From Alopecurus myosuroides (Eukaryota; Streptophyta; Magnoliopsida; Poales; Poaceae), in the NCBI GenBank assembly GCA_028641055.1, contig CM054062.1, positions 186,867,958 to 186,931,957 of the forward strand: a DNA stretch of 64,000 nt. The letters run 5' to 3'. Positions 20,273-31,700 of this stretch are shown here, piece by piece. Under the pieces are notes generated by a model, which saw only the letters and a program-made list of their open reading frames with translations, was not told where the DNA came from and searched no databases. The position numbers and the translations under genes are program-made. Numbering within the stretch: the first letter of the stretch is position 1; each line of letters starts with the position of its first letter.

Positions 20273-21156
20273 GGGATGGCTAAAGATGTGGGGACGATGG
20301 ACGCTGGAGGTGTCCGGGGAGGGATCACGCGACGAGTAGCCGCGTGAGGTGAGATCCACACAACACAAACAACACGATGTACCCAGGTTCAGGGCCCTCG
20401 TGAGGAGGTAAAACCCCTACTCCTGCCTTTCTCTATGTATTACGATGTCTCTCCGAGTAGCCACAGTACAAATGGTAACGCTACCGAGTAGCCTCTCTCT
20501 CTCTTCTCCGAGTAGAGCTAGGTCAAGAACTTAGGGTTTCTAGGGTTCAATATGAGCCTGTGTGTACGTCTATGGGAGCATGCCTCGCGCAGGAGGCGGC
20601 GGGGCACTTTATATACATGGTGCCCAGCCGGATACGTCCAAATCTAGACAAGTGTCGACATAGTGTGCACACCGTCCTTTCTCCGAGTACCCGCTGACAG
20701 CTTTGGTCGTTGATCTTGGCTGCTTCCGTAAAGTCGTTGGGCAAAACTAGGGGACAGACTGGTATCACTGTACCTAGGCACAGAGTAGGCCCCCCTTATC
20801 CTGCCACGGCCTGCTTCCATGCTGTCACTGTCAGGCAGGCCGTCCCCACGTGAACAGTAGTTCGAATGCTGCCAAGTACGGACCCAGGATACGCGGGATC
20901 CTGTGTCAGAACGGCTCCTTTGACTTCCTGCCCGAGTAGTTTCCCGCCAAAGGTTCCCGCCAATTGTACTCGGGCCAAACCTTCTACTCGTCAGGGCAGA
21001 ACTTGATTGATATCTCCTTCTGGTCATCTTGAGGTGAGACCGAGTAGCAGTCGACCGGGTAGCGAGTACCCGGTAGTCGGCTACTCGACCAAACCTCTCT
21101 TCTGTAAGCGGCCTTTACCACCTGTCTTTACCCTACTCGGGGGTAACCCCCCGACA
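20244..21156 (-). repeat. T2 5' LTR (913 bp)
   Basis: On the minus strand it runs from TGTCGGGGGGTTACCC to ACCACGACA. It has terminal TGTCG/CGACA and many copies of the octamer CCGAGTAG or its complement. A TATA box (TATATAAA on minus) lies at 20608-20615. Confidence 0.85.
20608..20615 (-). promoter_or_regulatory. T2 LTR TATA box
   Basis: TATATAAA on the minus strand followed by GTGCCCCGCC. T3 has a similar element at 41655-41661 in the same context. Confidence 0.65.
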
Positions 21157-21208
21157 ATCTGCTATCCAGTTCGTACGGTGAGTATCCCCAAGAAATCAGG
21201 GTGCGACA
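21157..21208 (+). repeat. S3: last 52 bp of a plus-oriented giant LTR
   Basis: The sequence from ATCTGCTATCCAG to GGGTGCGACA matches the final bases of the S1 LTR (8128-8179) with about two mismatches. It is in plus orientation, opposite to S2 on its right. It is best read as the end of an S3 3' LTR inserted in the S2 protease, with T2 then inserted into that LTR. GAGAA (21209-21213) would be its target duplication. Confidence 0.7.
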
Positions 21209-22635
21209 GAGAATAGACTATCTGGCCAGAAGGGTGGAACAGAGTTATTGACTTTTGAGCACAGTCAATCCTAGCTTTATTAGCTTTCAGCCAATCCATA
21301 CCAAGAATGACATCAATGTCAGAACTTCCCAGCAACATGAGAGAGGCAAGGAAAATGTGGCCTCCAATTAGGATTTGATTGTCCTTACTTATCTTGGAAG
21401 TCAACATTTGAGATCCCGGTGAGTGAACAGTGATTTGATTGCTTAGTGGAACCACCATTAAGTTGTTTGTTGCGGCAAAAATCTTTGACACAAAAGAATG
21501 CGATGCTCCGGTATCAAACAACACTTTAGCTGGAAAAGAGTTTACGGGTAATATACCGAGAACGACGTCAGGAGCTTCCTCAGCTTTGTCGATCTTGACA
21601 TGATTCACCCTTGCGGTCCTCCCGACAGGCATGTTGTTGGAGTTGAAGGCCTTAGGCGGGGGAGCGCGCACCATTGCCTGGTTTGTGTTGGGACGAGGTG
21701 GTGGTGGAGGTAGCTGCCTCTGCGTGCACTTGTCAGCGTAGTGCCCCGTCTGCTTGCACTTGTAGCAAGTGACGACACGAGGAGGCCCTGGCCTTGGCTG
21801 CCCCATCGAAGCCCTCTGATCATGCATCTGAGCAGGGTTGGGTGGGCGGGGAGAGAAGCCTGGAGAAGCTTGGGCGTATGGAGCCCGAGTGACAGCACCA
21901 TTTGGCACCCAGATGCGGCGCTTCTGCGGAGGGGTGGTCATGTTGGAGGACGAACCACCCTCACGCGAGTGCTTGCGAGACTCCTCGAACGCCTTGCGCC
22001 CATTTTCTTCATTGAGCGCGGTGTTAACGAGCTCCTCGAAGTTGTTGGCCTTGATATTGGTGAGGGCATACTTGAGTTCCGGGTTAAAACCTCTGTGGAA
22101 CCTTGCCATCTTCTTAGCCTCAGTGGACACGTCATCACCAGCGTAACGAGCGAGGCGATTGAACTCACTCTGATAGCCAATGACGTCCAACTTGCCCTGC
22201 TTGAGTGAGCAAAACTCTTCACGCATCCTTTCCATGAGACCATCTGGAATGTGGTGCTTCAGGAAGGCTTCCTTGAAACAACCCCAGGTGATTGGATAGC
22301 CAGCTCTCATGGTCTGGTAGTTTTCCCACCAAGTAGCTGCCTGACCCTTCAGCAGATAGGAGGCATACTTGACCTTGTCTTTCTCAGCAACGTGAGCAAT
22401 GTCCAGAGCCTTGGCTATCTCACGGATCCAGTCATCAGCATCCAGAGGCTCGCGTGTGGCCACGAAAGCTCTCGGACCCAGACTGAGGAACTCCTTGATG
22501 CTGACCCGTGGAGCCGTCTAGTTGTTGTGCTGGTTAGTCTGAAACTGGGCCATCTGCGCCATGACTTGGGTCATCTGAGTCAACAGCTCCGTGATTGGCG
22601 GTGGCTCAGGCGGGTTGTTCCTTGTTGGCGGCATC
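21209..22635 (-). pseudogene. S2 gag-protease, truncated and with one early stop
   Basis: The frame starts at ATG 22635 (MPPTRNNPPEPPP) and meets an in-frame TAG at about 22517-22519, then is open to the S3 junction. Domains are Retrotrans_gag (DADDWIREIAKAL, AATWWENYQ, FKEAFLKHHIP, YQSEFNRLARY), a canonical zinc knuckle C-x2-C-x4-H-x4-C (CYKCKQTGHYADKC), and retropepsin (LFDTGASHSF then DVILGMDWL). This is the usual Tekay/Del-type Gag-Pro that forms the particle and processes it. The C-terminus beyond IVYSL belongs to the S3 LTR and is not native. Confidence 0.9.
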
Positions 22636-22843
22636 CTGAATGGAAATGCATTTTAGCACAACAACAGAAAAGGATAGACTTGGAAACCGAAAGAGAGATT
22701 ATTCCGACGCATGAATAGATAACCAACAGGTACATCATCACATGTTCAAATACATCAGAATATCCAACACACCATAAATGGTTCGAATGCCAAAGGATAA
22801 CTAAACATAGCTAAGAATGGATACATCGGTACTCCCATGCTCA
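22636..22843 (-). other. S2 spacer between extra ORF and gag
   Basis: About 200 bp with no coding signal. It separates the extra ORF from the gag ATG. Confidence 0.5.
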
Positions 22844-23659
22844 TCACGCAGGACGGCGACTAGGAGTACGGCGAGAGGTACGGTGAGGAGCACGCCCACG
22901 AAAGTAGGTAGAACGACGATCCACGTAGATCTGACGTGGTCTGAGAGCGACTCTAGGTGTGGTGAAGTACATAGCGTCGACTCCCTGTGCTCCAAAGCGT
23001 GGAATCCCAGTGTAACCAGCACCGAGGTTAAGGAGTGGACCCCTGATCGGCTCGTAACCTCCAGCATCGGGCAGACGACGACCAACTGGCTGATCGAAAT
23101 GTGCAAAGCGCTCGTCTCCAACAAAGTCTGTGGTGTACGTCGCTAGACGAGTCAAAGCAAGGTAGAGCTGCTCTCTGACTGAAGCCAACTCCTGAGATAG
23201 TGTGCTGGCAACTGCGTCACTGTGCCTCACAAACTGAGCGGTGGTGTGCAGCCTGGAGTTATCATGCTCGTAGACATCCAATTAGTCGTATAGAGTGAAG
23301 TGAGCTCCCTCCGAAGTGATGTAACCACGGGGGATGTGGCGACAGATAGAAACATCAAATCCCCAGTAGTCAGCACGAAGGACGGTGAGACTCACATAAG
23401 CTGCCTGCTGCACAGCCATGTCCACTGTGGAACCTACTGCCTCGTAGCGGTGGACTACGCTCATGCCATCATCTGACAGAATGTAGACGATAGCCTGGTA
23501 GTAGGTCTGGTCAAACTCTCGCTGCTGCTCGTAGACCTGGTACTCTGGTGCCCAATGGAACCCCAGAAAAGTGACCATGTCTCTCAGCATCTCCGGATAA
23601 CCGGCAGTGCTCTCGCAACGAGTCATACGAACCACCTGCGGGTAGAACCTGAGATCCAT
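22844..23659 (-). pseudogene. S2 extra ORF upstream of gag (ORF0), one in-frame stop
   Basis: About 270 codons from ATG 23659 (MDLRFYPQV) to the stop at 22844, interrupted by one TAA at 23282-23284. The frame is open on both sides of it. Features are an N-terminal segment YPEMLRDMVTFLGF followed by a Tyr-rich strand region, then an Ala-rich helix (AVQQAAYVSLTVLRADYWG). A C-terminal helical, coiled-coil-like part (SQELASVREQLYLALTRLAT) ends in an Arg-rich tail. It is not gag, pro, RT or integrase. The ORF of element L (60890-61333) has the same order of segments. I cannot assign a function. Confidence 0.6.
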
Positions 23660-24187
23660 CTGCAGATGATCGGGGAAGTTTTGATTAGACGCTGGTAGAA
23701 GAACTGAAGTGGAAAGCAACAACAAGGTTTCAACGGACGAAAAGGATGTTGAGAAGAACAGGATATCGAAGCAACATCGGGAAACACGAGACCAAAACAC
23801 TCCTGAGGTACTACGGAAAAACCCATCCGGGCTTCTAAAGGATAAATATCTACTGCTTAAGGAATAGAGGATCTGCTTCCGGGGCTTACACGCCTTCGTT
23901 CTCAATCGTGAGTAGGCAACATGATAAATCATGTCACAACCACCTCCATTCCTATGGTCTAGTAGATATAACTATCCTAGAGAAACCAGGATACGTGAAA
24001 TCCTAACTTGAAAGTTTAGGTGAGAAGAGAAAACAACGTTGCACTTCCTTACCAGAAAAAGGGAGGGTGGGTGGGGAAAGAAATAAAAGAACAGAATTCC
24101 TACTCTCACGTTTCATTTTTCCTATATATATACAAAATAGTTTCTAGACTCAACTGCGACCAGTAAAAGGGATCCTATAGGCAGACA
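23660..24187 (-). other. S2 5' leader
   Basis: Untranslated leader between primer site and ORF0. It matches the S1 leader (8195-8709) in opposite orientation. No gene is seen. Confidence 0.6.
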
Positions 24188-24200
24188 GACTTTGATACCA
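24188..24200 (-). promoter_or_regulatory. S2 primer-binding site (tRNA-iMet, decayed)
   Basis: TGGTATCAAAGTC on the minus strand, two bases after the LTR end. Compared with TGGTATCAGAGCC in S1 it has two changes, consistent with an older copy. Confidence 0.85.
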
Positions 24201-26319
24201 TTTGTCGCACCCGGACTTCTATAGGATACTCACAGTCCGCTAAACAGTAGAACAAATGGCTTACGGGGCATACCGGCACCCGCATCTCAATATGAGCAGG
24301 CCAACACGTAAACGTGTGACAACCATTCTCTACTATCCATCGTCTGCGCAAACCATCCCATAGAAATCAGGACACTTCCGTTGACGTACTTCATAACATA
24401 CACACATGGTACGTCAACGGCATTAGAACAACTGATATCACAACATATCTCTAAGACACAAAAGATGGAAATAAGTTGCAAATAGCTCTCACTAGAGCAG
24501 AGATAGCAAATACAATCATCCAGAGGACACATGTCCCAACAGTTCATCATTACATCACAGTGGAAGCATCCAAAGTGTCCGAGTACATACAAGATCCAAA
24601 TAGGCCTAAGAGGCCGGAAACGAAAAGACGGAGCCCATCCACGATGTCTCGGATCCTGCCCGGGTCCGCTATCTACTCGTCAGCAGCCTCGTCATACTCC
24701 ACGTAGTAGCCACCATGGGGATCCTCGGAAACGTAGTCTGCGGAAACCACAGCCCCAAAGGGGTCAGTACATAAACGTACTGGCAAGCAAGACTCACAAG
24801 ATACCATAGTGTACCCGGCAACACCAAGTACAGATGCTTTGGGTTCAACGGAAGAATAGGTGATACAAAAGTGCGGCAGCAGGCTGCTCTAGTCAACTAC
24901 AGAAACACGCTACAACTTCCGGCTAAAAGAAGGGGATAAGATAGCGTATCGTAACCAACTACAACTAACCTCAAATAAACCCATCCTGGATCTCGCCCCT
25001 TATCCCAATAAGCAATCCGAGGATAACTCACACAATTGGATTAATGATGGTTCAAGTTGTTGTGTCAATAAGGCTATTACTAGTCAAGTTATCATTAGTT
25101 AGGTGTAAGTTGTTCTGAGTACTTGTTAGCCAGTACTTTCACCAAGTCAACCATAACCGCAGAAAACACGGCTTCTCGAGAAGATTTAACCCTGCAGGGG
25201 TGCACCAATTTGGCCGTACACGTAAGAATAACCCGCCAGATGGAATGCCTTCCACCAAGCGGGGCACTCAACACAACTCAACTCTTCTTCGCATCAAGCC
25301 CAAAGAACCCCGTGCAATTGAGCACACGGCTAATCAAGCCCCACGAAGAAAAGGGGACCCTCATAGCACTCTAAGAACGTGTCTCCCTAAATGCCGACTA
25401 CAAAAGTTCCACCCTGGCCTGGGTTCGCAAATACATATGCATGCGGCAAATGGAAAACCCGAACTAAATGAGGCGATTTGGACGAGATGCGAATCGAATC
25501 AAATTGAGGGGGGCTCCCATACACGCTTCCCACATGCGGATAGTGCGCTCATCATGGATCAGTAGACAAGACCCTTTCCTAATTGGGGTCGACACTAGCA
25601 GGCCTCAAAACCACGCCGGGCCGCCTGCCGGTGCCTTATCATCAAATTATTATTACCTCAGATATTAACAGGTTGATTGTTTAAACATCGAGCCCAGAAC
25701 ATATAAAATATGGTCACAGAAATAACGGACAGCAGACTCGAGCATAAACAACCCTAAGCATGCTAGTAAGACACAGGCAACAAGCAACGGGGTTTTAGGT
25801 GTGGAGGTGAGGCTATATCAGGGTTAAAGGATATATGTGATAGGATCAAACACAAGCAACGATTCATAAGGCTAGCAGAATAGACAACGGAAAGTATCGG
25901 TATCCAGTGTGGAAAGGAACACAATGGTTCATGTGAGTGAATACTTGCCTGCAAACTCAGTAGCCTGGTACTGGGCTAACTCCTCAGAAGTAGTGTCGTA
26001 AACCTCGTCTGTCTCAGCGTCGTCGTCTATTCGGGAAGAAGCAAACAAACAACGCAGAGAGACAAACAATCAATAACATGGCATAATGCACAATCATGGG
26101 ACGATGCATGACAATTTAATTGATGCGTCAATGGTAAACTAGTTGACATGGTAACAATATTAAATGGACCCCTATGCAATCTGGGTTGCATAAGGAAAGC
26201 CCATGAATTTAGGTTGAAATAATTGTTCTACCACTAACCAACAGGTGAAAGTGGATTAGCATGATGCATGGATGAGGAAAACAAAAGTAAACAACAATAG
26301 ATCCAATTTGAAATAAAGT

Positions 26320-27010
26320 TTACTAAGTTTGGAATTTTTATTTATTAAGTTATGAAAATTGGCTTCTTAAAGGAGTTACACAAGTATTTGTTGTTTTCAC
26401 CAATTTTAATTGTTCAAAATAAATAACAAAATTCATATTTGGAAAGAACACAAAATTTTAGGTGGAATACATGTTTCAATTTTTGAAAAAGGAATTAAGA
26501 TGAATTAATTATGAATTAAACAAGTTTAAACAAGATTTAAAAGGATTTAATTCAAGCATGAATTTATTTGAAGTTTTATTTGTTCAAAATATTAAACAAA
26601 ATTCATATTTGAAAAGTTTATACTTTTCTGGTTTGAAAACATATTTTATAAGTTCAAAAATAATTTAATTTGAGCAAGTTATGAATTTAGCAATTTTAAA
26701 TGATTTAAACAAGGTTTAAATTATTTAACCAATTTTAATTATTCAAAACATGAAACAGAGTTTCTATTTGGAATGGTGGTTTAATTTGGCATGGAAAACA
26801 TATTTTATATTTGACATTTGAAATAAGTTTGAATTAGTTATGAAATTAACCAAATTTGAAATGAATTGTTTGAATTTGAATTTTAAAACAATTTGAAATG
26901 TTCAAAACAGAAAACAAATGATTTAATCATGTAGAGAATTTAATTTTGTGCAGAATACATCTTTCATTTGTATTATTTGGATTTGAATTTCAAAAGTTAT
27001 TTGTATTTTG
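26320..27010 (-). repeat. Degenerate ~160-bp tandem repeat in S2 LTR
   Basis: The marker TGTTCAAAATA / AACAAAATTCATATTTG recurs near 26412, 26582, 26740 and 26897, spaced 157-170 bp. This is the antiparallel counterpart of the S1 block at 5160-6000. Confidence 0.7.
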
Positions 27011-27854
27011 ATTTTAGGGACTAAACTGTAAAAGCCAGGGACTTAATTTAGAAGAAAACTGGGGCAGAAAAAGAATTACACCGCGCAGTGACCAAGAATG
27101 GGTCACTGCCAGTGGGCCCTGGCCTCCGTGGCGCCTAGGTGGCGTGGCTGAGGGGCGACGTGGCCTCCAGGGCCACTGCCGCGCGGGCCCATGCGCGTGC
27201 GCGTGCAAGTGAAAAAAGGGGAGGCTAAATGCCTCCCGTGGGGATCGAACCCTCGACCCAACGCTTGCGTGCACGGTGCGTAGCCACTGCGGTGGCTGAG
27301 TGTTTGTTGACAGTAGCAAGGCGCGGGGAGGTTAAGGTTCAGGTACGGGGTTTTTTTTTTAACTGAAACTTGCAGGTGCAGTTTTCTGAACCACGACAGC
27401 GGAGGGCGGCCGCCGGCGGCGATTGCCGCGCTGCTGTGCTCGTGGTGCGTGCGCTGGGCTAGGGTGCTGTGGGTGCTCGCGGCCACTGGCAGAGGGAAGG
27501 GACGTATGGGAAACAAGGTGGAGCTCACCTCCGATGTTGAGGATGCAGAGGCTCGGGGAGGAGGCGACGGTGGCGACGGAGAGGTTGACGGCGGCGGCGT
27601 TCCCGGCTCGCTCGGACTCAATGGGGGTGTCAAGGTGGAAGAGGTATCCGAGGGGATTCGATTCCCGCAGTTACCCCATGCTGAGGTGGACCATCGCAGC
27701 GGCGATCGCCGGAGCTAGGCGGCGGTGGTGCTCGGGTTCGGTGGCTGGTGAGATACAGAGAGGAGCAGCGAGCGGAAAGAGAGAAGAAAATGGCGGCGCT
27801 CGAGGGAGAGGTGGAGGTGGAGTCTAGGGCGGAGGGAGAGCCCTCGGGGCAGGG

Positions 27855-27860
27855 TTTATA
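27855..27860 (-). promoter_or_regulatory. Putative S2 LTR TATA box
   Basis: TATAAACCCTG on the minus strand lies at the upstream edge of the GC-rich island and is followed by CT-rich, leader-like sequence. The position corresponds to the TATA-like element of S1 at 4403. Confidence 0.45.
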
Positions 27861-28737
27861 AGGAGGAGGAGGGGTGGCCGCAGCCGTTTGCTGCTCGGCA
27901 TCGCCGACGTGGACAGCGGCATCGCGCTGCCGTACAGGAGGTAGGTGATGAACAGGTAAGTAGGCCGGGCTGGTGGGCTGGGCTCAGCCCACTGGCCTGG
28001 CCACTCCCTCTCTGCGATTTTTTTTTTCTTTTTAAATTTCTCTGTTCTGTTTTTTTTTGCTGAAAAGGAAAAAAGGATAAAAGGAAGGGTTTTAGGATTT
28101 AGAAATTTTTTGGAAAATTTGTATTGAATATTTATTGTAACAGCAACCTAGTGCAAACTTTGGTTTTCCAAATAATTCAAATTTGTTGCTGTTTGCAATT
28201 TGTTTGAATTTGATTGAATTTTAATATTAATTGAATAATTGAACTTAAGCAACTTAATAAGTTTTTAAATTCAAGTTTATTTGAAACAAATGATTGATTT
28301 GTTTTGTAATTTTCATAAATTTCAAATGGTTGCTGTTTGGAATTTTAATTGAATTTGAATGCAAATTGAATTAAGTGAATTATTAAAAGGAACCATTTGA
28401 TAGTTTGGACTTTAAACTTTAATGGAAACAATTGATGTTTTGATTTGAACTTTTTATTTGGAAAATTGTAACAGAGCAAGTATGAAACAAAACATTTGAA
28501 TATTGTTGAATTTCAATTGGAAAAACAAAGGAAAACAGATGAAAATAAAAGGAAAACAAATGCCAAAACAAAGGCAATGATGTTGTCATGATGCAAAACA
28601 TAAAATAACAAGAAATAAAACATTCTAAAGGTGGTTTTTCATACTTGGGATGTTACACCGTGCCCCTCGTAGCGCCGAAAGGCTCATCTTTTCCACCAAG
28701 TTCCACCAAACCACCACCAAATCTCCTTCTCTGCTCG

Positions 28738-31700
28738 ATGGCTCGTGACGACGGCGCCTGCGCCGGGTGGTCTGGATCCACCGTCACTGCAGAGGAGTGC
28801 CAGTGGCTGGTGAACACGCGGCGAGTTCCTGCCGGCGTCCGCTGCCGGCCTCCCGCTGGCGAGCTCGTCCCTGCTCCGGAGGCGGACGAGCATGTGGTCT
28901 TCCTCGCGCACTTCGCGCGGGGATTCGGGCTCCCGGCATCGGATTTCTTCCGCGGCTTCCTCGACCACTTCGGGATCATGCCGCACCACCTGCCGCCGAA
29001 TGCGGTGGTGATGCTCGCATACCACGCTATGGTGTGCGAGGCATTCCTGGGCGTGCGCCCCACGCCGATGACCTGGGCGCGCTTCTTCTTCTTCCGGAAG
29101 CAGAGCAAGGCCAAGCCGGGTAGCGCGGAGAGCAGCCGCGGCGTGACCGAGACCGGCAGCGCCATGATGGTGCAGAGCAGCGGGACCAATCACCCGCGCA
29201 TCAAGGGTCTTGATTCCGTGCGCAAGTGGCAGAGGACGTTCTTCTATGTGAAGAACATCCCCATCAAGAAGGACGAGCCCGTGGTCGACCAGATCAATCT
29301 TCCACGGTGGACCAATTCTCCTCCTACCGGGCAGAATTGGGGATTCAAGCCCCCGCTAGATGGCGACATCAAGCAGATCAACGCGCGCCTCGCCAAGCTG
29401 AAGGAGAGCGGGCTCAAGGACGACGACCCCATCGCCTGCTGGATCTCCAGGCGGGTGCTCCCGCTGCAACGCCGCGTACACCTCATGTGCTACATGGGCG
29501 GCAACCGAGACTGCACTCGGACGACTACGTTCGAGCTCAGCAACGCTGATGTGGCCGTTTGGGCGCGCTCCATCATGAGCACCGGCCTCAGGGACAACTG
29601 GCAGTACGTCTTTGTGCCGTACAGCCGCACGAAGCCGATCAAGCGGGTTAGTACTCTTCTCCCTGTTTCCTGCATACAGACTCCGAGTAAATAGCTTTAT
29701 TAGCTTGGGGTGCTTAGTACCCGCACTCTGTGCCGAGTAGGACACTTAGCCATATTGCTTAGGCTTCATGTGCTTTATGTTTGCACGCCACACCGAGTAG
29801 GACACTTAGCAGTATTATGCTTTCTGTTAGCATCCCGCTCCGTGTAGGATCTCTTATGTTGCTCACTGATTCCTGTTTCCTGCTTGTATCTCCAGCGCCT
29901 TTCTCGCCAGCTCGGTGAGAGCGAGGAGCGCTTCGAGGCCAATTGGCACGCAGACCGGACAGAGGACGACGAGGTCTCCTACGACACCGCGGACAAACTC
30001 AATATCCCTCATGCCGCCCAGACAGATAAGCATCATGTCGACGCGTCCGTCCGAGATTGGACCGAAGACGACGACGAAGGTAATTGCGTTCACCTTTACG
30101 GTCGCGAGTAGCGCAACCCAATTTCCTCCTGTTTCCTAATTGTTTTCTTCTTCTCAACTTACAGACGATGCTGATGCTGATACTGGTGCTGAAGAGGAGG
30201 GCGAGGACGAGGATGAGGAGGCCCTTGACGCTGATCCGCTTGCGGTTGCTGCTCCCGCTACTCGCAAGAGGGCGGGTAGCGGTGCTCAAGAGCCCCCCAG
30301 CAAGCCGTGAAGAAAGTCAAGCAGGGTAGACGGCTACCCCCTTCTCGTGCAGGGTAAGTAACTTTCTTCTGAGTTGCAATTTGCTGTTGCTGCTTTCTCG
30401 GAACTCCTTGTTCTGTTACTGCTTCTCGATTTCTTGGGTTTCTCACGCTCTTCTTATGAACCTCCTTCTTCTCTTCAGCGCCCCCTTGGACGCTAATGCT
30501 GCTGCCGCACCCATCAAGTCCAAGTCCAAGAAGAGATCCGACATCGATGTAGATGCGCTCATCGATCTCTCTGAAGAGGACGAGGGCGCTGCACGGGATA
30601 GGGTGCGCGCGCCCTCTCCTGTGAAAGGAGAAGACGAGGACGACGCCCAGGATATGGATACTGGCGCCCACGATGCCGACTAGGAGCAGCAGGCCCGCGC
30701 AGAGCAGGAAGCGCAGGATGCTGCTCATGACGATAGACCACTTTATCCCCCAGCTGCCGCAGCCGGGGAGGACGTAGAGCAAGGCCCCGAGCAACAAGAT
30801 CATGCCGCCCTTGAGCGGCAGGAAGAAACCCAGGAGCAGCAAGACACCGACGCTGCTGCCCAGGACGACCCCGCGGCCCAGCCGCGGGTAGAAGGACAAG
30901 AAGATCAACCGCAAGACCCCGCTGCCGAGCAGCGGGTTGAGACCACCGATGTGGAGCTGGATCTGCAGAGCCACGCGCAGCCGGATGCTACGCTGGGTAG
31001 CGGGCCCTTGGTGCCGCCTACCCAGCAGGGCACCTCATCCACCGCACCGAGCTCCCCTCCGGTGAAGAAGACCAAGGTTACAGCCAGCCCTCCAGCCAAG
31101 AAAGATGCTGCCGAGAAGAAGGCTGCTGACAAGAAGGCTGAGAAGAAGGCTGCCGAGAAGCCAGCCACCGAGAAGAAAACCGCCGAGAAGGCAGCTGCTC
31201 AGCCAGACGCCGCTGTCCGCAGGAACCCTCCTCGTGGCGCTACGCAAGATTCTGCCGCGATGCCGCCACCCAAACCAAAGGCGAAGCCTGCCGTGAAGAG
31301 TACGCAGCTCACTATTGGTGCTTCCGGCAGCGATGAAGGCATACCTGCGGGATCAAGCCTTCGCGATCCGCCTGCCTACCCGCCTTATCTGTTGCAGACG
31401 AGCAAGCAATACAGCATCCCGCTAAGCGTGGCCGAGAAGAAACTTGCTATTACCAGAGGCAAGCAGGTCCAGGCTGTGGACTCCAAGCCACCAGCAAAGA
31501 ACAAGGACAGGGCCCTTTCAATTTCCTCGCGCGAGGTCCAGGAGACCGAGGTGACGTCCACGGGGCTTGAGCAGATGATCGACCGGGTAGGCTTCATTGA
31601 AGCTGACTGGAAAAGCGACGTCCTTGGCAACAAGCCCTGGCACGGCCTTGCCTTGGGCAAGCTGGACCACTGGCGCACTGATTGGAACAAGGCGGACATG

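Larger units (their letters stand above)
16560..21156 (-). mobile_element. T2: Tat-type Gypsy element, 5' portion
   Basis: A minus-strand element with 5' LTR (20244-21156), tRNA-Lys primer site, an uninterrupted gag-pro frame and the start of reverse transcriptase, cut at 16560 by T1. It belongs to the same family as T3, with closely similar Gag and LTR. It sits inside a plus-oriented giant LTR (S3). The flank ATCTG (21157-21161) is the predicted target duplication, with its partner outside the window. Confidence 0.85.
21209..28657 (-). mobile_element. S2: giant-LTR Gypsy element with coding core, 5' portion
   Basis: A minus-strand element with a 4,455-bp 5' LTR (24203-28657), tRNA-iMet primer site, an extra ORF, then gag and protease, cut within the protease by S3. 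It is related to S1 but clearly diverged from it. It is inserted just upstream of the plus-strand extra gene of T3; CCGTG (28658-28662) is the predicted target duplication. It is a candidate type of autonomous partner for S1, although this copy has nonsense mutations. Confidence 0.9.
24203..28657 (-). repeat. S2 5' LTR (4,455 bp)
   Basis: On the minus strand it runs from TGTAACATCCCAAGTATG to the CGACA end. It has the S1 layout: AT-rich start, GC-rich island (about 27050-28010), AT-rich tandem repeat (about 26320-27010) and a 3' third. It is about 320 bp shorter than the S1 LTR and diverged throughout. Confidence 0.9.

Noticed and set aside
27103..27827. Overlapping ORFs on both strands in the S2 LTR island
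   Set aside because: High GC leaves all frames open; there is no conserved protein feature and no match in position to the S1 ORFs.
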